Below, piece after piece: positions 32,539 to 38,242 of a stretch of 38,242 nucleotides of DNA. The stretch lies in NCBI GenBank assembly GCA_020853635.1, contig JADYYN010000159.1, positions 1-38,242 on the forward strand. Direction: 5' to 3'. Position numbers and translations under genes: made by a program. The notes below the pieces were generated by a model. It did not search any database and was not told where the DNA came from. It saw only the letters and a program-made list of their open reading frames with translations. The DNA is from Gemmatimonadaceae bacterium (GTDB taxonomy: Bacteria; Gemmatimonadota; Gemmatimonadetes; Gemmatimonadales; Gemmatimonadaceae). How positions within the stretch are numbered: the first letter of the stretch is position 1; each line of letters begins with the position of its first letter.

Positions 32539-33447
32539 GTGGCTCGCGACGCGCTCGTTGGAACGACACTGGCTGGCTATGCCCTCCTCGACCGCGTCGG
32601 GGAGGGTGGTACGGCCACGGTCTATCGCGCCGAACATCCGGTGCACGGGACCGTGGCGTTCAAGGTATTGCGCGAAAAGTTGCGGCAAGACCGCACCGCG
32701 GTCGCGCGCTTCGTGCGTGAGGCGAGCTTCGGCACCCGCGTGACGCACCCGAACGTGATCCGCACCATCGAGACCGGTGAAGCCGAGGGCTTTCCGTTCC
32801 TAGTGATCGAATGGGCTGCGGGCGAGTTACTGGAGAGCTACGCCAAGCGCAACGCACCGTTCCCGCCGGACGAAGTCGCCGCCGTCGTCACGCAGATCGC
32901 CGGTGCGGTCTACGCCGCACACGCCGTGGGCATCGTGCACCGAGATCTCAAGCCCGACAACGTGATGTACCATCACGACACGCGCACGGTGAAGCTGCTC
33001 GACTTCGGGATTGCCACGGCGACCGATGTCACACCCGACCAGCGACTCACGCGCGCGGGGTTCTTCGTCGGCACGCTCATGTACGTCGCACCCGAGGCGC
33101 TCTCGGGTGAGGTCGTCTCGCCTGCCGCGGATCAGTACTCGCTCGCCACGATGGCGTATCTCTTCCTGACCGGCACCCTGCCGTACACGGCGAAGAGTCC
33201 GCGCGAGATGTTCACACAGCTCCTCTCGCAGCCGCCCATCCCGCTCAATAAGGCGAAGCCCGAGATCCAATATCACGCGGCGGTCGAAGAGGTCGTGATG
33301 AAAGGACTCGCGAAAGCACCGGGCGACCGGTACGCGGACGTGAACGCCTTCGCCGCAGCACTCGCCGAGGTCCTCAAGGATCCGTTCCCCGCCGAGGCGC
33401 CAACCTCGGGCTTCCTCTCTCGGATGAAAGGCCTCTTCGGCCGCTAA
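32539..33447 (+). CDS. Hanks-type Ser/Thr protein kinase
   Basis: The 302-aa protein starts at GTG 32539. The kinase core is complete: glycine loop GEGGTATVY at about 21-29, ATP-anchoring Lys42 (VAFKVL), catalytic loop HRDLKPDN, DFG in LLDFGIA, activation segment ending GTLMYVAPEAL, and SPAADQYSLATMAYLFLTGTLPY. After the kinase fold only about 30 residues remain (ending SGFLSRMKGLFGR), with no membrane helix and no sensor domain, so it is a small soluble kinase. Targets are unknown. Its TAA overlaps the stop of the convergent histidine kinase gene. Confidence 0.95.
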   Translation: MARDALVGTTLAGYALLDRVGEGGTATVYRAEHPVHGTVAFKVLREKLRQDRTAVARFVREASFGTRVTHPNVIRTIETGEAEGFPFLVIEWAAGELLESYAKRNAPFPPDEVAAVVTQIAGAVYAAHAVGIVHRDLKPDNVMYHHDTRTVKLLDFGIATATDVTPDQRLTRAGFFVGTLMYVAPEALSGEVVSPAADQYSLATMAYLFLTGTLPYTAKSPREMFTQLLSQPPIPLNKAKPEIQYHAAVEEVVMKGLAKAPGDRYADVNAFAAALAEVLKDPFPAEAPTSGFLSRMKGLFGR

Positions 33448-34361
33448 GCCGTCTCCGCACCGCTCGGCGGTGCGGGATCGGCGGGGATCCAACACGTGAA
33501 CGCCGAGCCGCGACCCGGCTCACTCTCGAGCGTGATGTCACCGTCGAGCAGTCGCGCGAGCCGTCGCGTGATCGACAGCCCCAGTCCGGTGCCTCGGCGC
33601 TCGGAGTCGCGCCGCGAGCCCGCTGCGACCTGTTCGAACTCCTCGAAGATCCGTTCGTGGTCCTTCTCGGCGATGCCGACGCCGGTATCGATAACCTGCA
33701 GCGCGATCCAGTTGCCCCCCGCCGCGAGCAGCGGACGCTTCGCCGCGGTCTTGGTGTACTCCGTCACCGAGCCGTCCGAAACGTACGCCGCGCGCAGCGT
33801 GATCCCGCCGCTCGCCGTGAACTTCACTGCATTGCCGAGCAGGTTCACCAGGATCTGTCGGAGATGCGTCGGGTCGGTACTCACGCGCGGGAGGGTCGCC
33901 GGGACCTGGATCGACAGCGCGAGCCCCTTTTCGATCACCAGCGGTTCGATCTCGCTCGCGACGTCGATGACGAACGCCCGCAGCGACAACGGCTCGCGGT
34001 GCACATCAAGTCGCCCCGCCGAGAGCTTCGCGAGGTCGAGGATCTGATCGACCAACGCTTGCAGATGTTCGGCGGAAGCCTGGATGCGCTCCACGGGACC
34101 GATCATGCGCGGGCCGAGCTCGCCATACGAGCCGTCGCGCAGCAGGTCGACGAAGCCGACGATCGCCGCCAGCGGCGTGCGCAGCTCGTGCGAGACGTTC
34201 GCGAGGAACTCCGATTTCGCGCGGTTCGCGCGCGCGAGCTCGAACGACAAATGCTCGAGCTCCGCACTGCGCTCCTTGAGCCGACGACGCTGCGCCCGCT
34301 CATAGAGCAGGAACGCCGCCAACCCCACCGCCGTCACCGTCGCGATCACCCAGACGAGCAT
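33444..34361 (-). CDS. Sensor histidine kinase (HisKA-HATPase)
   Basis: I prefer ATG 34361-34359 because GAGGAA lies just upstream; GTG 34382 is the alternative and adds seven residues. The 305-aa protein has one membrane helix (residues 2-20), a charged coiled linker, and HisKA with ANVSHELRTPLAAIVGF (phospho-His at about 58). The ATPase domain has the N box QILVNLLGNAVKF, G1 DTGVGI, the F box FEEFEQ and G2 GTGLGLSITRRLA. No periplasmic sensor domain exists, so the signal may come through the membrane helix or a partner. No response regulator gene is adjacent. It diverges from pyrE. Confidence 0.93.
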   Translation of the reverse strand: MLVWVIATVTAVGLAAFLLYERAQRRRLKERSAELEHLSFELARANRAKSEFLANVSHELRTPLAAIVGFVDLLRDGSYGELGPRMIGPVERIQASAEHLQALVDQILDLAKLSAGRLDVHREPLSLRAFVIDVASEIEPLVIEKGLALSIQVPATLPRVSTDPTHLRQILVNLLGNAVKFTASGGITLRAAYVSDGSVTEYTKTAAKRPLLAAGGNWIALQVIDTGVGIAEKDHERIFEEFEQVAAGSRRDSERRGTGLGLSITRRLARLLDGDITLESEPGRGSAFTCWIPADPAPPSGAETA

Positions 34362-34371
34362 GCGTTCCTCA

Positions 34372-34400
34372 TTGACCGACACCGCCGACGGGACTAGCGT
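34372..34400 (+). promoter_or_regulatory. pyrE promoter, leaderless type
   Basis: TTGACC (34372-34377) and TAGCGT (34395-34400) are 17 bases apart, and the -10 box is six bases before ATG 34407. This is the best promoter match in the window. Confidence 0.65.
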
Positions 34401-34406
34401 CCCGTC
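34387..34406. promoter_or_regulatory. Palindromic operator overlapping the pyrE -10 box
   Basis: GACGGGAC (34387-34394) and GTCCCGTC (34399-34406) are perfect inverted arms around TAGC. The repeat covers the -10 box and ends at the pyrE start codon, so a bound protein would block transcription. If transcribed from further upstream, it would form a hairpin over the start. Confidence 0.6.
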
Positions 34407-34967
34407 ATGGACTCCCACTCCCGACTCCTCGATCTCCTCGCCGAGCGCAGCGCGAAGCGCGGCTCGTTCACCCTGGCCTCCGGGCGCCAGTCCGATCTCT
34501 ACATCGACTGCCGCTTGACGACGATGCACCCGGAGGGCCTGTCGCTCATTGGTCCCCTCGGTCTACATGCCATCGCCGAACGCGGCTGGCATCCGGATTC
34601 GGTGGGCGGCCTCACCCTCGGGGCCGACCCGGTGAGTTACGCGATCGCGTACGCGAGCCAGCTCGCCGGACTGCCGACACGCGCCTTCACCGTGCGGAAG
34701 GAAGCGAAAACACACGGCACGGGCAAGTTGATCGAAGGTGCGTTCGTGTCGGGCGATCGTGTGGTGGTGATCGAGGATGTCATCACCACCGGCGGCTCCG
34801 CGTTGAAAGCCGTCGAGGCGATCCGCACCGCAGGTGGCACGGTCGTCGGGGTGCTCGCGGTGGTCGACCGCGAGGAAGGGGGCCGCGAGGCGATCGAGCA
34901 ACTCGGCGTCGATGTCACGACGCTCGCGCGTGCGTCCGAGATCGTGGCGCGGATGCCGCGCGCCTGA
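34407..34967 (+). CDS. pyrE: Orotate phosphoribosyltransferase
   Basis: The 186-aa protein starts at ATG 34407. PyrE features are: GSFTLASGRQSDLYIDCR near the start, LGADPVSYAIAYAS, FTVRKEAKTHGTGKLIEG (the flexible loop with catalytic Lys) and the PRPP-binding motif VVVIEDVITTGGSALKAV. It converts orotate and PRPP to orotidine 5'-phosphate in pyrimidine synthesis. The length is normal for the family. It stands alone without other pyr genes. Its TGA abuts the stop of the convergent AraC-type gene (TGATCA). Confidence 0.95.
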   Translation: MDSHSRLLDLLAERSAKRGSFTLASGRQSDLYIDCRLTTMHPEGLSLIGPLGLHAIAERGWHPDSVGGLTLGADPVSYAIAYASQLAGLPTRAFTVRKEAKTHGTGKLIEGAFVSGDRVVVIEDVITTGGSALKAVEAIRTAGGTVVGVLAVVDREEGGREAIEQLGVDVTTLARASEIVARMPRA

Positions 34968-35906
34968 TCACGGCACGCGGCGCATGAACGCCGGCGTCGT
35001 CGCCGCGAGCGATGGTGGCGTGGTGAGCGCTTCGCTCTGAGAACCGCCGCCGACCCGCCGCGGACGGCGCATGGTGACCGGGCGGAGCATCTCGAGTGTG
35101 GTCCGGTGCGGTCGCACGAGTTCGTTGAGGATGCGGTCGAGCATGATCTGTTCGTCGTACTTGAACCGGAACTCTCCGGCTGTCACGCCGAGGAGTGTGC
35201 GCACGTGGCGCCCGAAGCTCTGCGGCGACGAGTACTCAAGCGCGTTCGCCACGTCCGCGATGGCGTGGCCTCGGTCGCGGAAGAGTCGGCTCGCACGCAG
35301 GAGTCGTGCGTAAGCCAAGTACCGCTTGGGCGACGGGAGCGCCGCGCGGAAGAACCGACTCATCAGAGTGCTCGAGAGGATGCCCATGCGGCGGGCGAGT
35401 TCGCGTACCGTGGTCGCATGGTCGGTCTCCGAGAAGACGGCCTCGAAGAACGGCCAGCACTCGGGCGGCTCGTCGCCGAACTCCGCACGAATGGCGCGGA
35501 GCGCCTGTCGGTCGACGACGCGCGCGTGTTCGTGGGCGAGCAGCTCGCGCAGGCGGTTCCATCCCGCCGGCCCACGAACGTCGACCAGCTGCGTGACGCC
35601 CGCGTTGCCGAGCTGGAGGAGCGAGTCGGCCGAAGTCGGCGCCGCACCGAGCAGGGCGAGCGTGGGCACCGTCGGGAACTCGCGGACGACGTTCACCATG
35701 CGCCGGTGTTGCTCTCGACTGCAGCGCACCACCGAGAGCAAAATCGCGCTCACCGGCCGACGCTTCAGCTCGTCGAGCGCGTCGGCGATCGTCTCGCGAT
35801 GGATTGCGCGATAGAGACCGGCGCCGGCGGCGTCGACCCGGACGCGTTCGTCGGGCTCGAGCACGGTGACGACGGGAGCGGGCAAGGGGCGGGGAGCGAA
35901 AGACAT
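34968..35906 (-). CDS. AraC-type regulator with receiver-like N-terminal domain
   Basis: The start is ATG 35906-35904; the open frame continues upstream through the rnpB region but that part is not protein-like. The 312-aa protein has residues about 10-130 in an alternating beta/alpha pattern like a response-regulator fold (VVTVLEPDERVRV, VSAILLSVVRC, VPTLALLGAAPT, GVTQLVDVRGPAGWNRLRELLA), with no clear phosphoacceptor Asp in the usual place. Residues about 175-260 are a double helix-turn-helix of AraC type (TTVRELARRMGILSSTLMSRFF, AIADVANALEYSSPQSFGRHVRTLLG). The last 45 residues are Pro/Arg/Thr-rich. Targets are unknown. Confidence 0.85.
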   Translation of the reverse strand: MSFAPRPLPAPVVTVLEPDERVRVDAAGAGLYRAIHRETIADALDELKRRPVSAILLSVVRCSREQHRRMVNVVREFPTVPTLALLGAAPTSADSLLQLGNAGVTQLVDVRGPAGWNRLRELLAHEHARVVDRQALRAIRAEFGDEPPECWPFFEAVFSETDHATTVRELARRMGILSSTLMSRFFRAALPSPKRYLAYARLLRASRLFRDRGHAIADVANALEYSSPQSFGRHVRTLLGVTAGEFRFKYDEQIMLDRILNELVRPHRTTLEMLRPVTMRRPRRVGGGSQSEALTTPPSLAATTPAFMRRVP

Positions 35907-36044
35907 CGTCGAGGCCTCGGTGCGGTGGGAGGTGGTCTGTGCACCCCCAACCTCTCGCGCCCGGGTCATCGACACGTCACCGAGTGATCCGTGGATGATC
36001 GCTTCTGTCATCTGCCAGGGACGCGATGCCGCTCTCGGGCGCAG

Positions 36045-36050
36045 TATATT
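36045..36050 (+). promoter_or_regulatory. -10 box of rnpB
   Basis: TATATT lies six bases before the first base of the inferred RNase P RNA. No good -35 box is seen at 16-18 bases upstream. Confidence 0.4.
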
Positions 36051-36055
36051 GCAGG

Positions 36056-36435
36056 ACGGTTCCGCCGGACGATCGCGTCGCAGGTCCGCCTGCGCCGAGG
36101 AAAGTCCGGGCTCCTTGGACACACTGCCAGGTAACGCCTGGGCGCGCCGGGAAGCAACGCCCGGCGTGACGGACAGTGCCACAGAGAACAGACCGCCTTC
36201 ACGCGAGTGGAGGTAAGGGTGAAACGGTGGGGTAAGAGCCCACCGCGTCCGTGGCAACACGGGCGGCACGGCAAACCCCTGTGGGAGCAAGGTCAAATAG
36301 GCGGCGAGCAGCAGTCCTCTGCGATCAAGACGCCGCGGGTTGACCGCTAGAGTGCACGAGCGATCGTGTGCCGAGACAAATGATCGTCCGAGGCCGCGAG
36401 GTCTCGACAGAACCCGGCTTATAGGCGGAACCGGT
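36056..36435 (+). ncRNA. rnpB: RNase P RNA, bacterial class A
   Basis: The conserved P4 halves are present: GAGGAAAGTCCGGGCTCC at 36097-36114 and ACAGAACCCGGCTTAT at 36407-36422. Between them are CACAGAGAACAGACCGCC-like text, GGGTGAAACGGTGGGGTAAG and the CAAATAGG core. The ends come from P1: CGGTTCCGCC (36057-36066) pairs perfectly with GGCGGAACCG (36424-36433). The length, about 380 bases, suits class A. The RNA is the catalytic part of RNase P, which trims tRNA 5' ends. It fills most of the 611-base stretch without protein genes between 35906 and 36518. Confidence 0.96.
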
Positions 36436-36455
36436 CGGAGGTCGTACCAGATGGG

Positions 36456-36491
36456 CGGCGGCTGGCGCGCGATCCTGCGCGTCAGCCGTCG
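36456..36491 (+). terminator. Hairpin after rnpB
   Basis: Bases 36456-36469 pair with 36478-36491 (14 pairs, two of them G-U) around an 8-base loop. The hairpin begins 20 bases past the rnpB end and stops before the next ribosome-binding site. No T-tract follows. It may separate rnpB from the downstream gene or help process the RNA 3' end. Confidence 0.5.
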
Positions 36492-36517
36492 ACCATCACA
36501 TCCCCTGGTGGAGTCCC

Positions 36518-37393
36518 GTGTCGCCTCGCCTCGCCCTCGCCTCACTCGTCTGCATCGCAGTCGCCTGTGCGCGTCCGGCACCGCGTGCGAACCCCGCCGC
36601 GCGACCAGATGCGGCCGCGGTGGCGGTGGTGACACCTGACCGACTCGATCCGCCGTGGGAGATCCGCGCGGCCACCGGTGGCATCACACAACGCCTGCGC
36701 ATCGTCTCCGAGCTCGAATCGCGCATCGACACGGTCCTGCGCCGCGACAGCTCCGTCCTCGAGCTCGGACTGACCTGGTCTCGGCTCTCGGGTGCCGCGC
36801 CGGAGCGCATTTACGGTTTACTCACGAGCGTTCGACTCGGCGAAACCGATTCGCTCCTCGCGACACCGGCCGGCATGCTCGTGCCCATGCCATTCTCCGC
36901 GACCCGCAGCGAAGCCGGCGGCGCCGAGTTGAGCGCGCCGGACCTTTCGAGTTGTGCCGCGACGGCTGCACTTGTCGCCCCGTTGCGCGAAGCGCTGATC
37001 TTCCCGCCGCGTCGTCTCACGCCCGGGTTGGTCTGGAGCGATAGCTCAATCGTGACCGTGTGCCGCGACTCGATCCCGCTGACGGTTGCGACGCAACGTC
37101 AGTACCGGGTGCTCAGCGCACAGGTCGAGGGCTCCGAGGTCGTAGTGCTCCTGCAGCGAGACACTCGTCTGCAGATGGAGGGACGCGGCACGCAGTTCGG
37201 TGAGCCGATCGAGATCAGCGCTGAGGGCGAAGGCTCGATGTCGCTCGTGTTGCGCTTGGCCGGCGCGTACCTGCTGCGCGCGAACGGCGAGCAGGAGCTC
37301 CGAATGACGATGCGCGGCCGGCGTCGGACTCAGGAGCTCCGACAGCGGTCGCGCATCGAGATCATCCAGCCGGACTCCGCCGCCTCTCCGTGA
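36518..37393 (+). CDS. Putative secreted or lipoprotein, unknown function
   Basis: The 291-aa protein starts at GTG 36518 with GGTGGAG upstream. A hydrophobic leader (RLALASLVCIAVAC) ends at a possible lipobox AVAC before ARPAP. The rest is a beta-rich domain: DPPWEIRAATGGITQRLRIVSELESRIDTV, LLTSVRLGETDSLL, VPMPFSATRSEAGG, LIFPPRRLTPGLVWSDSSIVTVCRDSIPLTV, then repeated strands to RSRIEIIQP. Two internal Cys residues (LSSCAAT, TVCRDS) could pair. I know no family name. It lies just after rnpB and converges on dnaN. Confidence 0.7.
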   Translation: MSPRLALASLVCIAVACARPAPRANPAARPDAAAVAVVTPDRLDPPWEIRAATGGITQRLRIVSELESRIDTVLRRDSSVLELGLTWSRLSGAAPERIYGLLTSVRLGETDSLLATPAGMLVPMPFSATRSEAGGAELSAPDLSSCAATAALVAPLREALIFPPRRLTPGLVWSDSSIVTVCRDSIPLTVATQRQYRVLSAQVEGSEVVVLLQRDTRLQMEGRGTQFGEPIEISAEGEGSMSLVLRLAGAYLLRANGEQELRMTMRGRRRTQELRQRSRIEIIQPDSAASP

Positions 37394-37415
37394 GCGCGCG
37401 ATCGCGCGCTCACGG
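37388..37415. terminator. Bidirectional terminator, 28-bp perfect palindrome
   Basis: The palindrome spans 37388-37415, centred on GCGATCGC, and is perfect in all 28 bases. It contains the TGA of the plus-strand lipoprotein gene and ends six bases before the dnaN stop. Being self-complementary, it gives the same hairpin on either transcript, as expected for a shared terminator of convergent genes. There are no flanking T-tracts. Confidence 0.65.
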
Positions 37416-37421
37416 GACAAG

Positions 37422-38242
37422 TCAGTCGACCAGGCGCAGCGGCATCAGCAGGCAGAGATACTTACCTGCCTCCGTCCAACCCTCCGGCTCGAGCGTCGAC
37501 GCCCGTTCCGGTGCGCGGAACGTCATGCGCACTTCTTCCGTGGGTAGATAGCGCAGGATCTCGAGGAGATACGCCGCGTTGAATCCGATGTCGAGCGGGT
37601 CACCTTCGTAGCGGATCGGCAGCTCGTCTTGCGCTTCGCCCAGGTCGGGTGTGCTCACCGAAAACTTCAGCATCCCCGCATTGAACGAGAGGCGGATGCG
37701 GTGCGTCTGGTCAGACGCGACGACACTCATGCGCTTGAGCGCGCTGGTGAACGCTGCGCGGTCGAGGATCGCGTACTTGTCGTTGTCCTTCGGGATGACC
37801 TGCTCGTAGCCCGGGTACGGACCTTCGATGAGTCGCGTGTACACCGACGTGAACGGTGAGCGGAAACCGAGGTGGTTCTCTCCCTGAGCGACCTCGAGCT
37901 CCTCCTCAGCGGGGAAGAGCCGACGGATCTGCTCCAACGCCTTGGGCGGGATGATCAAGTCGGCCTTCTGTCCGCCGGCGACCGGGACTTCCATCTTCGC
38001 GAGGCGGTGGCCGTTGGTCGCGACCATGCGCATGAGATCCGTGCGGAGCTCCCAGAGCACGCCGTTGAGGATCGGGCGGCTCTCTTCGGTGCTCGCCGCG
38101 AACGCGGTGTGCCCGATCAACTTCTGCAGCTCACCCGACGGGATTCGCACCGCTTTCTCGAACTGCACGGCCGGGAAGCTCGGGAACTCCGACTTCGGCA
38201 ATCCCAGGAGCTTGAACTTCGAGCGACCGCATTCGAGCGTGA
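37422..38242 (-). CDS. dnaN: DNA polymerase III beta subunit (sliding clamp), N-terminus outside the window
   Basis: The frame is open to the window edge and reads TLECGRSKFKLLGLPKSEFP before the first possible internal start at 38201, so the gene continues right. About 272 C-terminal residues are present, covering most of the second and all of the third clamp domain. Landmarks are SRPILNGVLWEL, VATNGHRLAKMEVPV, YTRLIEGPYPGYEQVIPKDND, IGFNAAYLLEILRYLP and the typical end YLCLLMPLRLVD (MP-RL). DnaN forms the ring that holds DNA polymerase III on DNA. dnaN usually follows dnaA, so dnaA and an origin may lie to the right (inference). Confidence 0.97.
   Translation of the reverse strand, partial: TLECGRSKFKLLGLPKSEFPSFPAVQFEKAVRIPSGELQKLIGHTAFAASTEESRPILNGVLWELRTDLMRMVATNGHRLAKMEVPVAGGQKADLIIPPKALEQIRRLFPAEEELEVAQGENHLGFRSPFTSVYTRLIEGPYPGYEQVIPKDNDKYAILDRAAFTSALKRMSVVASDQTHRIRLSFNAGMLKFSVSTPDLGEAQDELPIRYEGDPLDIGFNAAYLLEILRYLPTEEVRMTFRAPERASTLEPEGWTEAGKYLCLLMPLRLVD

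Noticed and set aside
35907-36635. Upstream extension of the AraC-type frame through rnpB
   Set aside because: The region is the RNase P RNA on the other strand with paired P1 ends and P4 core, and the extension is not protein-like.

Overview
This window is GC-rich, gene-dense chromosomal DNA from a Gram-negative bacterium. It carries signal-peptide and lipobox proteins, a DUF5686/BamA-like outer-membrane barrel and a GWxTD lipoprotein. That mixture, the AraC-type regulator and the very high GTG start usage best fit Gemmatimonadota (inference from gene content, not a phylogeny). I see no insertion sequence, prophage, CRISPR array or tRNA. The right part is core chromosome: mnmG, a parS-parA-parB locus, polA, rnpB and the 3' part of dnaN. 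This suggests a position not far from the replication origin.

Layout. 1-158: the last codons of murB. 101-2949 (-): an outer-membrane barrel gene coupled to a small membrane-anchored protein. 3072-5762 (+): a DASS anion symporter, an unknown protein and DNA-3-methyladenine glycosylase I. 5674-8604 (-): a winged-helix regulator, then an operon running leftward from a cysteine-less ArsC-like protein through TerC to a secreted endonuclease/exonuclease/phosphatase-fold protein. 8693-12016 (+): a YheT-type hydrolase, an acyl-lipid desaturase and a dienelactone-hydrolase-like lipoprotein. 12023-12319 (-): a small unknown protein.

12388-20306 (+) is the cell-cycle block. It holds mnmG, a GT-C-like membrane protein, a SIMPL-domain protein, two parS sites, a long perfect inverted repeat, parA, a possible 42-aa ORF, parB, a membrane-anchored coiled-coil protein and a bactofilin. 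An AT-rich island with two perfect DnaA boxes follows. 20437-25577 (+) is a five-gene operon for a BMP/PnrA-type (probably nucleoside) ABC importer, with a Nif3/DUF34 gene inserted after the binding-protein gene.

25613-32412 (-) holds a pilin / DUF4031-like / lipoprotein operon and, upstream of it, GWxTD lipoprotein / dolichol-kinase-like / polA. 32539-35906 has a Ser/Thr kinase (+) converging on a histidine kinase (-), then pyrE (+) converging on an AraC-type regulator (-). 36056-36435 is the RNase P RNA, followed by a putative lipoprotein gene (+) that converges on dnaN (-) across a 28-bp perfect palindrome.

Recurring habits are GTGA stop/start overlaps between operon genes, promoters whose -10 box (TANNNT) lies 6-7 nt before the start codon (likely leaderless mRNAs), and hairpin terminators without T-tracts.
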